Assembly (NCBI RefSeq): GCF_047948215.1
Contig: NC_134463.1
Coordinates: 59,517,701 to 59,581,700 of the forward strand
DNA from: Lycorma delicatula
Lineage: Eukaryota > Arthropoda > Insecta > Hemiptera > Fulgoridae
DNA: 64,000 nucleotides
Direction of reading: 5' to 3'
Shown here piece after piece: positions 11,617 to 26,800 of the stretch. Made by a program: the position numbers and the translations under genes. The notes under the pieces were generated by a model. It saw only the letters and a program-made list of their open reading frames with translations, made no database searches and had not been told where the DNA came from. Every line of letters begins with the position of its first letter. Position 1 is the stretch's first letter.

Positions 11617-14600
11617 TCTATAATTATAAGCAATAATGCTTAGATTTTTAATGTGTAAAATATGTTAATGATCCCGTAACTTTAAAGTATTTTCAAAGTT
11701 ACCAGATCATTATGGTTATGGTCGATGGGTTAATAGTACCAAAAAAAATTAAAGCAAGGTTTATGTGTTTTTTATATAAATTTTTGGTAGTATTCATTGG
11801 CTTAGTGATTAGCTATTTAAAAATACAAGCAGCATGCACTGCAACTACATTCAGTATTATTTAACTTAAGTGTTTTATGGGGATTGGTTTATTTTATTAT
11901 AGCCTTGACAGTTGTTCTTTATTATTTTCTTCATTAAAGGACAGAATCTTTTAATTTTAGCTTATTTCTTGAGAGAGTTCAGAATGTTAGAACCGTCTGT
12001 TTGTAGGTAATAAAGTTTATCCTTGAAAACTGTGTGTCTTCTCTGTAAATCGTATTGTTAAGAAAAGTGTCTTTTGATACTGGAGAACCAAAATCTATAT
12101 GCAGATAATTGTCAAGAAACACAGAATCAACTTCTTCAAGAGACATGATGTCCATATTTTTCTTGAAAATGATCCAGAAAAAAGAACAGTTTTATTTTTG
12201 AGTCATTTCGTTTTAAGAAAGTAATCCTGAATGACAGTGTTTAATGTTGTGTTTTCAGATAAGTCTATCTTTTAATAATAATGTATTAAGTCAACACACC
12301 TGTCATCTTTATAATTTTACATTGGATATACCAGATTTTTTTATGTTTAATTCACTATACAATAATTATACTATATTATATACATCATGACTATACTATT
12401 ATAATTAACATATATTTAATTATTAAAGCAACACATTCACCTTTTCCTTAGGTGAATTCTATCATTCTCCAACTGAATATTGCTTCAGCTCATTATATAC
12501 AAAATGAAAAATTGCTAAATGAAATAAATAAAAATTTTCTTAAATGAAAAATTGCTAGTCATTTGATTAGACAAGAGTAATGAATTTTACTCTGTCTTTA
12601 CTTCTTAAAAATAGTTTTTTAATAAATTAATTATTTCTTTTTTTTTAGTTAGAAACAACAAGGGTTCGAGTTTGGACATTATATCAAGTTGTTGTCACTT
12701 ATTACTGTCAGTAGATTTTCAGACTTACTTTAAGGTCATATAAACGGAATATTAAATAGGTTTATCGAGAAAATCAATCGTAACGAATTTGTGCTGATAA
12801 CCAGGTGTTGTAATTGATATTTTTCTATTCTCGATTATTGCATTCGAAGAACATTAATGTACCAAAGTTGTCATAAATTTGAGGTTAGGTTAATATGATT
12901 TTGTTTTGATCGACAAACTATGTTTTTTGAAAATTTCTTTTTGTAGTCTGAAATGGTGTTCTGATGAGATTATCTTTCGATAATTTATTATTACGGTTTG
13001 TGATATGTAAAATACCACATATATTCTTAAATAATTTATTTTGATATTGCCAGTGTAATTGAATTTCCAGCGATATTTTTGAATCTATAGTAAGTATAAC
13101 ATTAAGCTGCGAAGTAGTTAATTTTATAAAAAAATTAATTTCCTTATTCCCCTGTTGGTTAGTTTATTCATATTTATATTATATTTTGGACTTAATATAT
13201 GTTTTTTAATTAATTAATATTTCTGTATTATATTTTACGACGGTGTAGTGCAGTGCAACGACAATGAACAAGTGTATTTTATTATATTGTGCTGCTGTAA
13301 TTACTCGCTTTCGTGTTAAACAAAAAAATTATTATTAGGGAATTGATAGAATATTCACAATTGGGATAATTAGTCTCATTAATATTACAGTGTGATAAAC
13401 TGTTAACTAGATTAAAAATATTAGTTTGATTTACAATAAGAAAATTTTGACTAAATTGTTTTTGTTATGGTTTGTGAAAGCCAGAAAAACATTTTGTTAT
13501 GGATTTTCACCCAGTAAATCCATCGATTATTTAATTTTATGTAATAATTTTTTTTTATAATAAAATACAATATGAGAATTTGAAAGTTTAGTTATCCAGT
13601 AAAGGTTAAAGAATCCACTCTCTGGGGAATGAAGAAGCAAAAGTTACTATGAAACTTAATCTAGAATTACCAACCTTGTTTTTGAGATTCTTATCTATAC
13701 TACAATTTTTTATTTTATTCTGGTATCGTGCACATCTATGTTGAGAAACTTTTTTTTTTGAAAACGAATTTAGTATACTATACATATATTCATTTTTTGC
13801 TTTACACTATCTCTTCCAGTCTCATTTTATGGCTGTGTTGTATGTAAATACATATCTGATTTACCAGTGACCAGTGTTGCTGTCTTTGAGAATTATGATG
13901 TTTATGAGAAGATGGTTCCTGTGGTATACAGGTTAAGGTGTCACGTGTAGAGTTGGCACGTGCATTTCATTTGGCTTGGCATGCTGATATGCATTCATAC
14001 ATATGCATGAATATGTGAAAAATATTGATTATGTCACCTGGTTATCAGCATTAATTTAATAAGATCAATTTTCTTGGTAAAAGCAGGCCTAACAACCCAA
14101 TTCAATTCTGCATGAAGTAGAAAATTGTTTTACTCCTTGCTTTTTCTTGTAAGTGTGGCATAGTATGCTTTTTATTCTTGAAGGTGACTCCATCATTTTT
14201 TGGAGTAACTTGTGATTAATTTCCTAAGTTGGCAGAGATGTATGAAAAGCATGTGGGGTTCAAGAGGAAGATACTTAATTGATAGACTTGAATACCGAAT
14301 ACCTTTTTTTGGTGCTTAATATGTTGATTTGAAACATTATGTATACATGACTCTGTTAAAAAAGTGGCAATGAGAAATCCTCACTTTTCATTATATTTAT
14401 GGTATGGGATGCTTTTTGTTCTTGAGAATGGTTGCAAAACTTTTCATAGTGGCTATGACTTATATAAGGGGTTACTACAACTTTTCAGTTACAGCACAAC
14501 AGATACATTTATAAAATAATGCATGTTAATCATTTTGAAAAAAAAAATTAAATTGAATGAAAGCCTTGTTCTTCTTAATCATATAAGTATGAGATCTTTA

Positions 14601-15770
14601 GGAATAGATTTTCAATATTTAAATTTGTATTTAAATATATATTTTATACAGTGTCTATCACAAAGTTCTCCTGGGATTTTCATAACCTATTCTACTCGTG
14701 GAAATAATGGGAAAAAATCATATAAACGTATGTCCTAATATGCTTTGTTTGCGAATTATGGCTAGTGAAAGATTTTGCTTGAATTTCAACAACTCCATTG
14801 AAATGAGGTCATAATGAAATTTTTAGGAAGTGAATTAAGGGACAGAATTAATGATATCTTATGGTTTTTGACTGTAAAAATTGAATGAATATACCTATTT
14901 ATTGAAAATAGGTACCAAGTGAGAATAGGCCATATCTGCAGTTAAATTTTGAGAAATTTATGATAAGACACCAATAAATTTGGGTAAAAAAAAAACATTG
15001 TTTTTTATGTTTGATGTACAATAACTTTGTTAAATGGGCAAAAAATTTTAAGTAAAACTTGTACAGAATTTAATTCTGAACAAAATGGTATAAGATAAGT
15101 TAAATAAAACAAAGAAAGGTTAGAAAAATTCAAATTTTATTTAGAATCAGTACGTTACTACATTTGTCAGAAAAGTATTTATTTAATGTTTGCAAAAACC
15201 AAATTCTAATTTGGTGATAGAAATTAACTGGTAATAATTGCTGTTAAAAATTTTTTTTAAATTTTGAAAATTACACAATTGTAAAATGAAATTAAATAAA
15301 TAGAAATTATCTGAAATACAATGAATGACAGAAATACAATAGATTATTTGAAAAATTATTATTTCAAAGTTGGCTATAAAATAACAAGACCTGATCAATA
15401 ATTCGCAATACTGTACTAGTGTTTAAATCATTTTGAAAGGTAAATCAAGTATATTGTGTACTTTGAATTGTGCTGTCAGCAGTTTTCTTTGAATTTTAAT
15501 TTAAATGTAATTGGTTTTCCATTGAGGTAATGTACTTATTTACATTAGAGGAATTTGCTGATATGCTATTTATTTTGGGTTTGTGTAATGGTAATGCTAC
15601 AGCTGCTACATTTCTGAACCTGGGGATTGCAGTGATATGAAACAGGTTTGCGAAATGAGTCCACAACAGTACATATAAACAATAATGAAATAATTTTATG
15701 AAAAAAAAAATTGTTTATTATAAAATTTTACATTTATAAGTGCACTTAAGAAAATAAATTAATGAGATGG
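11617..15770. other. No gene recognised; old repeat pieces
   Basis: No exon or RNA gene supported. Around 14650-14820 lies sequence with CACAAAGTTCTCCTGGGATT that looks like the untranslated end of a DDE transposon such as those at 21 and 36 kb. A loose repeat of about 240 bases links 14150 and 14400. An untranslated first exon of the SAC3 gene may lie here or further on, since an acceptor precedes its ATG, but no site can be chosen. Confidence 0.35.
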
Positions 15771-17545
15771 TTGCTTTTTTTTCTTTTAAGTTTCTCCGTA
15801 TGTGGATTTATTTTAGAAACACACGAAAGCAGATTTTTTTCAAATGATAAAAGACAATTCCTATATTTAGTTTTTAGTTCAACCATAGACAAAAAACCCT
15901 TTTAACAAGGGTAAGACATGACAAAAGAAATTAATATTTTCAATCTTTCTGTGACTAAATTTCCATATTCACTTCCACGAGCAAGCCAGAATGCATCTAA
16001 ATCTTTAGGGATTGTAGTTGCAACATCTTATTGGCAGACATTTCGATGAGCTGGTCTTGAATCTCAACCGGTAATTTAGCAGCTGCAACAAAGTTTTCAC
16101 TAAATGGATTCAGTTTCAGTCTTTTCGAGAAGTCATTTTTATCTTCCAGGAAATACTCTGCCAACTAAATTTTTAGGTCATACAAATGCATCTTCATGCT
16201 ATCCAAACTGTAATGAATAATTGTGTTTTCTTCATGTAAATTTTTCTCAATATAATCAGAGATGAGTGGAAACATCAACATTTTTGCTTTGAAGGCAAAT
16301 AATCTAGATAAAAAACATCTTATGAAAGCATGAACTTTGTTACTAATAAAATGCTTTTATCACATTCTTATAAATTTACATCCAAGTTGTTTAAATGTAA
16401 AAATACATCATCTAAGTAAGCCAACAGCAACATATAGTCATTATCCTTTAAAAACATTGATTATGGCATTTGTTTATCCCGGAATAATATTATTAATTCA
16501 TTTAGCAGTTCCAATAACTGGTTTAATGCTTTCCCCTGCAATAACCACCTGATTTTTGTATGGAAAAGTAGAGACCTTTTTCTTTTCGCCCATTTCATCA
16601 CATACTTTAGGAAACAGGCTATTCTGTAATGGTTGATTTTTAATAAAATTATCCATTTTTACAGCTTTACAAAGAATTTGTTTGAGATTTCTGGCACATT
16701 TATTGTGGCAAGAGCATGTCTATGAAGGAAGCAGTGCCTCCATTGTGATATAAGACAATTATTCAATTTTTTCCAGAAATCTACTATTCTTTCCTTTTAT
16801 CACCTTTGCAGGTGATAAATTTTGTCCAATCTCTGTTATCGTTTTTAGTAGATTCATAAAAGACAAAAAAAAAAAAAAAACAACATAAGAACTGACAAAT
16901 GTTTGTCATAAAATTAAATGTTTGTTGATTCATAAAATGAATAATAAAAATCTCACTTGCTTAATTTTCTTATAGTGAATATCAGCAGCCATATCATCAA
17001 TTTGCCTTGATACTGTGTCTTTAGAAAGCAACATTTTCTTTTCTTCTTCCATGCTTATTTAAACACTGACCATATCAATTGCAGCAATCAGTACGAGGTT
17101 TTCTGCGATTGTATGGAGTTTGAATATCTTAGTTACTCTTAATGCTATGTGATAAGATGATTCAAGTGTTCTTTTATCAGTATGGCTTGATTTACAAATA
17201 AAGCTTGTTGATTTCTGATAGTATGTAATCTTCTTTCGAAGAATTTCATGGGTTTGCTTTTACGACCCAAATGTATAGTTTTCAAGTGTCAAATTTATTT
17301 TAATAGCTTAATGTTTTCATGGTAGAGGACTTAGACGCAAACAATGCCCTGCGATTTTCCATCCAATGAGGTAAAACCATAATTTAAATTACTATCATTG
17401 TACAATCTTGTCGTTTTACTAATTGATTCTATGGATGTAGATGGTTCACTTTGTTTTTCACAAATTTATCCATTTTGCATAAGAATCTAAAAAAAAACGT
17501 TACCGTTTGATCACACACTAAGCTGCATCAAACCAATCAAATGAC
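15770..17545 (-). pseudogene. hAT transposase pseudogene (Buster/ZBED-like)
   Basis: Reading minus, the order is: an N-terminal stretch with MDKFVKN; a BED-type zinc-finger region with LNYGFTSLDGK and a following KTIHLGRKSKPMKFFERRL; then, after a long gap, HCFLHRHALAT, LLFHTKIRWLLQGKALNQL, LLLAYLDDVFLHLN and RLKLNPFSENFVAAAKLPVE. These match the hAT (hobo/Ac/Tam3) transposases related to ZBED/FAM200 proteins: BED finger, catalytic RNase H-like fold, and the RWLSRG-type helix. Many frameshifts and stops interrupt it, so it cannot be active. It lies just upstream of the SAC3 gene, antisense to it. I could not place its terminal repeats. Confidence 0.75.
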
Positions 17546-17777
17546 TGAATACAAAAAATTATGTTATGTTTCTAATTTATATACTTATAATTTATAAGGA
17601 TATGTGCTTAAAATTTTTACATTTGTGAAGTACCGTAAGCTGGTACCTAAGCATAAATATTTGGAGACTAACTGATGCCATCTTTTTGTCTCTTCTTTCT
17701 TTGTATTGTAATTTGTTTTTTTTTTGTTTGGTGTTGCTCATGTAGTTATTTATAATGTATTCTTTACAGTGTTAAAA

Positions 17778-17848
17778 ATGGAGAATGATTCTATCAGCTT
17801 TGTTCATGGAAGATGCCTTACTATGTGTCCAGAAGAAGAGATTAATAT
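17778..17848 (+). CDS. SAC3D1: SAC3D1-like exon 1 (start codon)
   Basis: Starts at an ATG in AAAAATGG context, 9 bases after an acceptor-like TCTTTACAG. So the ATG may lie in a second exon behind an untranslated one. Reads 23 codons with the [11 protein letters not shown] motif and ends at GTAAGC in phase 2. Confidence 0.85.
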
Positions 17849-20800
17849 GTAAGCATTTGAATTTTTTAAAGAATGGTTAAAATAATTCAAAATAGTTATT
17901 TATATGTGATTAATTTTAATCGCAATGTATTTATAATGTATTAAGTTATTTTAGTGAGTTTACTGTTTAAAAAAATACATTAGAATTAAAAATTTGAAAT
18001 TGTGAAATGATTTTTTTTAATTTTGGGAGCTCCCATACTCAAGGGGAAATATTCGAGTAAAATTAATTTTTAAGAAAATAATCCCTAACTTTTGATAATA
18101 AATTTAAAAAAAAAAACATCAAAATTGTTTAAAAAATACTAAGATACAGCCATAATTCTAAATAAAAAAAAATGTAATTTTCTAGGAAGATAGTGAAAAT
18201 TTCTGAGTAAGTTTTTCAAGAAATACTAAAGAGTAATGGCTCTAAAAAAAAATCAAGTTACTTACATTTAAAATCAATGGGTAACTTGCAAGATGAATTT
18301 AAATATAAAGTAATCTTTAAAAATTAAAAAAAGATTAAAAATATATATTTTATTACCATAAACCGTTGGAGCCAGATGGGTAATAGCTTTTTTGTAGTGG
18401 TTTAAAGGCCTATTGATGTAGAAACTGTAGATGCCAAAAGCTCCCATTAACTCCTTTTCTGAAGCTAAATATAGTTAAAAATATATACGAGGTGTGTTCA
18501 AAAAGTAATAAGAAATTTGAAATTTCGCGGGTTGTATTAATCCAATTCTCAGGATTTTTTCGTTGTTATATCGGTAAACATGTCTGAAAAGTATCTGGAT
18601 TTTTAGTCTGTTATATTGGATGTTTAGTCTGTTATCAGCTGTAAAAACAATAACATGTTTTTTGGTACGATGGGCAATTTTTTATTTGTATAAATAATGG
18701 ATCAGAGAATTTATATTAAATTTTGCTATAAGAATGGAATAAAGTGCAGCAATGTTTTAAAAAATTTAAATATTGCTTTTGGTGAGTCTACTATGAGTAA
18801 AGTAAGGGTGTATGAGTGGTTTAAGCGTTTCCAAGAAGGTTGTGAAGACATTGAAGATGACAAGGGCGCCAGATGTCCCAGCACGCCAACAACAGCTGAA
18901 AACATGGAAAAAGTGAAAGAAGTGATTATGAATGATCACCAGATCACAATCAGAGAAGTCGCTGATAATGTTGGAATATCAATTGACTCATGCTATGAAA
19001 TTTTTTTGGATGTTTTAGGTATGAAACATGTGACAGCAAAATTTGTTCCAAAATTGTTAAATTTTGAACAAAAACAATGGCGAATGGAACTCAGGAGTTG
19101 CTAAATGAAGTCAACAGTGATGCAGAACATGTCATAACTGGTGATGAAACATGGGTTATGGATATGATGTTGAAACTAAGGCTCAATCGTCCCAATGGAG
19201 GCATTCTGGATCACCAAGACCGAAAAAGGCTCGACAAATACAGTTGAATTTGAAGGTTATGCTCACCGGGTTCTTTGATTTTAATGGCATAGTGCATCAT
19301 GAATTCTTGCCACAAGGCCAAACAATCAATAAGGAGGAGTATTACCTACAAGTTTAATGCCATTTGCGTGAAGCAATCCAAAAAAACGGCTGGATTTGTG
19401 GTGAAACTATCAATGGCTTTTGCACCACGATAATGCGCCTGCTCACACTTCATTGCTTGTTTGTCAGTTTTTAGCCAAAAACAATGCTGTAATACCCCAG
19501 CTGTCATATTTGTCAGACATTGTCCCATGTGACGTGAATTTTTTTTTATTCCCAAAAATAAATAGAACCTTTAAGTCATTTTAATTAGCGTAGATGAGAT
19601 TAAAAGCATTCCAGAAGTGTTTTGGGGATTGGAAAAAGCACTGACATAAGTGTATAATATCTAATGGGGACTATTTTGAAGGGGATAACATTAATGTAGA
19701 TGAATAAATAAAATTCTTTCCAAAAAAACAAAAATTCTTGTTACTTTTTGAACATACTCCATATATAATTTTTTGGAGAGGAGTTAAATGTATGTAAAAA
19801 TGTTTGGTAATTTGTGATTCTGATAAAAAAGCTTCAACATTTGCAAGAAAAATGTTTGCTGAAGTATTCTAGTAAAGATTTAACATTTATTTTGGCTGAA
19901 ACAACCCACCCCTTTTTCCAGTTTTTGCAAAAATGCATTTCATATTCTTTCCGCCCAAAGGTGGTACCAGTCTACCAAGTTTGAATAAAATCAGTGTACT
20001 AGGTCCAGAGTCATTAGACTAAATACAAGTCAGCATAGATGTTCATACAAATATCCATCTGTCAAAAATAATTTTTTTAAATTTGGAAGCATTGAGATAA
20101 AATCTTTTTTTACACATTGCTTACAATTTTTAAATCTATTCTTTTTTTTGTTAAAATTTTTTTTAAAAATATCTCCTGAAGAAACAAAACCTAAAACAGG
20201 CTAATTTTTTTTTACACTGAAATCAGAGTATATTCCCATTTTTGCTGTAGCAACTTATGTTGATATAGCTGGGAAAGTAAATGAAAAGAAAGTAATGTAA
20301 ATGGGTATTGGCATACAGTTAATAGAATAATAAGAAAATAAATAAAATATGGTTACTACAGATTATTGAAATTAATACTAGGTGCAGTTTACACTCACTG
20401 TTAATATTTATATTCCAAAATTTACAACATTTTAGAACAAAATATTATTTTTTCATACAACCAAGGAGATTGTATGAGATAATTTACAATTTTCATCTTT
20501 GTATGATGAAAATCGTAAATAATCTCATACAAATAAATAAATAAAAATAAAATAAAATTGTAAATAAAAATATTAAATAAAAAAAATTGTAAATAAATAA
20601 TAAATTGTAAATAATAATATTTCTCATTTTAGGAGTAGGTATTTAAAATATATTAGAATAAAAATATATTTGAAAATTTATTCTCTTCAGTGTACAATAC
20701 TATGAGACTGACAGTTTTTTTACAAAAAAAAAAACCAAGGATGTTTTTGGGTAAATTTAAGTAAAACTATTGCAGATCTGTTGTAACATTGTAATAAATA

Positions 20801-23800
20801 TGATAAAGTGTTCATAATATTCATGTATTAAACACTGTGTATTCCAAGTTATCTTGTATAATTTGATCATGTAACATTTTATCCTGCTCGTATAAATTAT
20901 AATTACTGTTTAACCTAGAATTCTCAAAAAATAAATATTTTATTCTGATCGGTTTATTATAATACTAATAGTTCATTATACAGATTATAGTTCATTGTAT
21001 AGAGTGAGCAACATAAAACTGAACCCATAGTGAAACTGTTACCCAACACTATTTAGGAAAGACTTTTACACTAGCCATGCTGGCTAGTGCATGTATATGT
21101 TACTACTACTGATTGCTGCTGCCATTTGTCAGGTGGTTAGTGTCAGTTCAGTATATATTTTGTTGCAGTGCAGTTGTGTTTGTGTAAAATCCAGGTGAAG
21201 ATAGCTATAGTTGAAGCGTATATTCGTTCAAAAAATCTGTGGTTTTTTGAACGGTTTACAACAGGTTTGGGGTTTCAAATGCAAAACAAAATATTCAACC
21301 TTCTGTTAGGATTCCACAGGCCATTGTTGATATTGAAAGGAGAATGTCAGTCCAAACAAATCGCTACACAAGTTATCCCAACAATCTGGTGTTAAACACA
21401 TATCTTGTCATAAAATTCTTCATGAATTAAAATTGAAACCATACTGTGTTACAATCGTGCAACAGCTGAAGGAGACATACAAACTGAAATTACTTGATTA
21501 CTGCTACTGGCTTTTCAAAAACATTGTTGGTGGACAGATAGACTTGATGTTGTATTTCATGTCAGACGAGGTATAGTTTCATTTATCCAGCCATGTTAAT
21601 TTGTAGAACATGAACTGAAGGTGAACATTCAATGAAAAATCAGTGCAATTGACAACAATGTTTTGGGTCAGATGACTCAATATGATCAGTCAAGCACTAT
21701 TGTGCTCGACTGCATATTGTGCTGGGCATCAATGCACTATTGTGCATTGATGCCCAGGGTAGTAATTTTGAACATCTTTTGTAACAATAAGGTAGATAAA
21801 TGCAACAGTAAACAAAACATGGGTAGTGAACTCCATAAACTCAGATTTTTATTTTTAATTAAAAACAATATAATTTTTCTTTATTTTATTTTTTATCTCT
21901 TTTAGTATTGTGTTATTAGTAGTGCGCAATGTAATATTTTTCCTTTTTCAGGAGGGTAAAAAATGGTTTAATTCACATTCTAGAAACAGAACGGATTGAA
22001 AATGTACATTCAAAAACATATTCAAGCTCTGAATTTGATCCAAAACTAGTTGTTAAATGTTTTCAACGATCAGCAGCTGGAGTTAATCTGTGTAATTCAA
22101 AAAATTTACGTCATCCTGATGTTCTTTTAAAAACTGTTAATTATCTTCTTACTGAGTATGTAATATATTTTTAATTTGTGTTCAGTTTTCTTTAGTAATT
22201 TTTTGCGATTGTGTATTAATCTTATTAATATGATTTATAATTAATTAAAGTAATAGTAGAGGGCTTTACTAATAACTAGAGTACACAGGAAATATTGATG
22301 ACAGTGCAATTGACACTGAATCAGCGTCAATTTAATAAATAATGAAATCCTTTATTTTGATCAGTACATAATAATACATTATACAGGTCAGCATTATAAG
22401 ATAAATTATAAAATTACAAAAACACAAATTATAAGATAAAAAATTGATGTGATTGAATTCTATATTAATTACTTAAATACAAACACATAAAATAATGTTA
22501 AGGTAAGTACATTAAATAAAATAAAATTAATATAATATAATTCAGAAGGCACCATTGAAAATTATTTTGAGCAGATATTTTATACACAAATGGGATGCAA
22601 AATTTTCAGGATTTTTTTAACATTTTTAATTAATATTATTTAAAAGTCCGTTGAAAGAGTAGTATTATTACTGGAAAAGAAAATCTTTTCAATACAAGGT
22701 TATCGAAAAAGGTTGCAGCAATTTAAAAAAATCGTACTCAGAAACTACTAGAGATAATCAAACAAGTATTTTTTTTTTAAATTCATCCACTCAAAAAGTT
22801 TTTTTACATATGTTAGAATGTTTCAATATGAACTCCGTTGGTTACTCTGTAAACATCCAGCTGATAATCGACTTCTGCTCAGGTCAGGTGGATCATTGCA
22901 GGCGTAACTGTGGCAAAAGCAGCAGTGATCCGTTGTCTTAAACGTTGTATATCACTGATTTTTTCCACTGTAGGTAATACTTTAATGTACTCCCATAGAA
23001 AAATGGTCTAGGGTGTTAAATCTGGGTTTCTCGGAGGCTAAAGCATAGGACTGGTCCTACTAATTCAATGATAGGGAATCTTTCATTAGGAGCACCTTGA
23101 ACGCTTAGGCTGAAGTGTGTGAGCGTGCACCATCTTGTTGAAACATTACAGCAATGTTACTTTCTTGTTCAGTTTGGTCAACTTGTTAAAAACACAAGTT
23201 TACAGTTATTGCCATATATAGACTTTTCAAATGTCAAAAAATTTAATTAATTAAAATAAAAAAATTATAAACCTTATTTATTTATTAAATATTGTTATGG
23301 AAGCATAATAAGGCCCTTTCTTGAAAGCCAAAGTGTAGAATTGAGTTATACAAAAAACAGTTCCGTTGTCTGGTTTGATAAAGGTGGTTATTGTTATTTT
23401 TTAGAAATACTTGACCATTATTTGTTGAAAAAGATTGCACATTCATAAATATAAACAAGTATAAATTAAGATATTTAGTTTTTTAACTATCTGTTTACAT
23501 GATTCATACTTATGGGTGCCAGATAATGATCTGAGCTCATTTTTGTATCTTAAAAATGTGTTCATACATTTTGAGAAGCTAATATACTTTATACAAGCAA
23601 TAAATGTGGGCATAATAAATATTTAATAATGTTGACAAGCTAGCATTTTATTAAGGCACTTCAAAGAAAACAGTACGGTTTGATTTTGTTACAATTTGAT
23701 CATTCCACAAGAAATTGTTATCTAATCAAACGCCCAGAAATTTTGCTTAGTGAGCAACAGAAATACTATTGTTATCATTAGTAAGAATTCTATCCACTCG

Positions 23801-26800
23801 ATAGCAATGTTTGATACCGGTAAGTGCAGTGCTACAGTTTTATCCACATTTAAAGTCAGATGATTAAAATTCATTTAGTGAATAATTTTTGTGTTGTTAT
23901 TGTACAATTTTCAATCCCATTTAAATAGTTATCTTCAAATATAGGTACAGTTGTGTCTTCTATGAAGAGAATTACAATGAATGACTTAAGATTTTGAGGC
24001 TTACCATTAATAAACAATAAAATAGCAAGGCACTGAAAACACCTGAGGCACTTAATATTCTACATCTTGAAGCAAGGATTTATTTTACATTTGTATTCTT
24101 ATCAAAAGATAGAATTTCAAGTATTTGTTTACAGTTTGTAAGGTTTGACTTAACCAATTGTGCAGCGCCTCTAATGCCATAGCTGCTAAGTTTTTCCATC
24201 AGTAAAAAATATGGAACTAAATTAAATGCTTTATTACATTTTAATGTTTATTAATTATTTAATAAATATTTGTAGATGTTGTAGTATATAATGCGTATTT
24301 GTATTTATTTTTAATTTGACTGTCTAATCATTTATATAGATTATACTGTTAGTTTAGGCTATTAGTATTAAGCTATAGAAAAAGATCCAGTTTGTAGCAG
24401 TTTTTAAGGCTATATTTTTCATGATATGTTCTATTTTGCACAGGATTAAATTCTTTTGATATTGAAAAAAGGCAATAAATCTTACCTTTGGTACTTATTT
24501 GAAAGTATGATTATCCAAAATTGTCCTAAATTCTACGTCCATAACCAATATTGAATATTTTTTTGAAACTGGATATAAGGTGAGGGATTATTTAACTTTA
24601 TTTCCTGGAATGGATAAAGCAAGCAGCTAACTACTTCAGTTGCAATCTTAACCTTAACCTTTCTTAATTTATTTTTAAATAAGGTATACATAACATCTTT
24701 TTAGAGATCATGAAGAACTAACTGGTTCTAAGATACAGAGTAGTATATCATAATAAAAAGTACCGCTAGTTATATGTAGTTTATAAGAAAACTTTATTTA
24801 TTTTTATAGTTGGTTATTATCAAAACAAACTTAATTAAAACAATAAATAATAGTTGAATGAAACAATACATAAAAGTAAAAACTAGTTATAATAAAATAC
24901 TGATGATGGATTGTACCAGTGATGTCACCAACAATTACATCCAGTCAGCTGAAATAGTATACGAGACAAAAATGTTAATAGAAATAAAAAGAAAAATGAA
25001 ATAGGTTGTAGTTGAGTCACAAAGTTTGATGAATGGTCAATTCTCACTTTTGAATTAAGAATAAGGTAATTTTAAGGTGCTAATAACTATGAAGTAAATG
25101 AGGGAATAAAAATTATACTGTTTAGATCATGTATCAAGAAGAAATGACAGCTCCGAGCAACATGGTGGAAAAATATTGAATCCGTGATGAAAAATTTAAG
25201 TTTTAAGTGAAGATACAGAGAAATCTAATTTAGCAAAAGATCTATTTTTTGGGACAGGAATATTTGATGATTTTGTCATAGTTGGAGTGATATCCTAAAC
25301 AATTGAAATGTCAAGGAGGAAAAATCATTGTTATGATAAATTATTAGTCTTACAGAACAGTAGTAATTTTATTAAACTAATGATTTCATTAATATCAAAA
25401 TTATTATAATAAAGTCGGGGGTGATTCAAGAAATGAACTGATGTGTTCTATAAGATCCTGTTTCATTCCAGACTTGTTTATAATTTTTTAATTATGAGAT
25501 TTATTCAACATTTTTCAGGACTACTTTACTTAGAATTGAAATTGTTCATCTTTTGTAATTGCTTAGAATATATAGTTATTTATAATAAATCTTAGTCAGT
25601 TGTGAGGCTGTCTAATCTTAAAACAAAAATTTCTTCAATAAGGTGTTTCATTTATTTATTTCTGTTTTTGTAGCCAAGAAACTGACATCATTTGTTGTAG
25701 AATTTTCAATAGATATTTTAGTAATTACAATTTTGATGCATGAAGTTACACGGTAATAAGACTTTCATAATATTTTGTGTATAGTCTTGGAGCTTTTATT
25801 TTCAGATACTTTTCTAGTGTTTCTTTCATTTTCCTTTTCCTCTCCATTGAATTATTTTTATTCTTCTTCTGTTATTATCATGCCCTTAACCTTATACTGT
25901 TGAATCCTCCAACTGGTTTTGTTCTGATTTTGCCCTTCCCTTCTACCAGTCCTCTTAAATAATGTTTGTCTATTCCTCTTTCTTGGATTGCCAACACCCT
26001 GATTTATTGATCCCATTCTTTCATGGGTCTCTACTATTTTATAGATGAGTCGGCTTCTTTTCTATCTAATGAGATAATATTCTGTGTTATAATTCATAAA
26101 CCCTTTCTCTTTTCTAGTATATTTCCATTAATCCATTTCATTACATTTTTATTGCTTTTTTGAGTAATTGAGAACCTCATACAGATGGTATGAGATCATC
26201 AGGTTGTAAGGTAAAAACCAAGGATAGAATCTTCTGCCCTATCTTTCAGTTCAGATGGGATACCTGATCTAATTGGTTGTTTGATAACAGGGGCACCACT
26301 TGTTTTTTAAGTTTCTGAGTTCGGGTGAGAGAAGCTATGAGAATTCTGTTGAGCAAATTCCTACATTATATAATGAAAATATAGACCATCATCATTCCCA
26401 TTCATCAGATCTGAAACTCTCTTGGATCACCAAATAAGGATTCTAAGGTCTTTATTTTAATTTCTTCAAGTAAATTTTCCCAGCACTTATTTCTGGTACA
26501 TGATGCCCATATTTATTTCATCTTTATAAGTTTCATTATTTTTTTCTTTAACTAAAGTTATTGGCTTATTTTATTAGATTAATATATTATTTTAGCCGCA
26601 GTAACTTTTTAACAGAATTCATGTTGAAAACAGGATATTTATTTGCTTGTCTTTATATTTACTTTTTATTTTTCCCAGACTTGAATAAAAACCAGAATTC
26701 TATGAATCACAACTAATGATTTTTTACAATTCTAGAATTTTTATTAAACTACAGCTTTAAAAGATTTTCCAGTATCAAAAAAAAGTACTCATTTTTATTT

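Larger units (their letters stand above)
17849..21951 (+). other. SAC3D1-like intron 1, hosting a mariner
   Basis: A 4.1 kb phase-2 intron (GTAAGC to TTTTTCAG). It contains a mariner at 18488-19761, repeat family B on its flank, a hairpin at 20470-20532 and a decayed DDE transposase at 21120-21760. The rest is AT-rich with no feature. Confidence 0.8.

Noticed and set aside
12882..12893. Telomere-like AGGTTAGGTTAA
   Set aside because: Only two imperfect units of the insect TTAGG repeat; expected by chance in AT-rich DNA.
25777..25962. Hydrophobic 61-residue frame on +, looking like a membrane peptide
   Set aside because: An artefact of a T-rich strand; the opposite strand fits a retroelement tail better.
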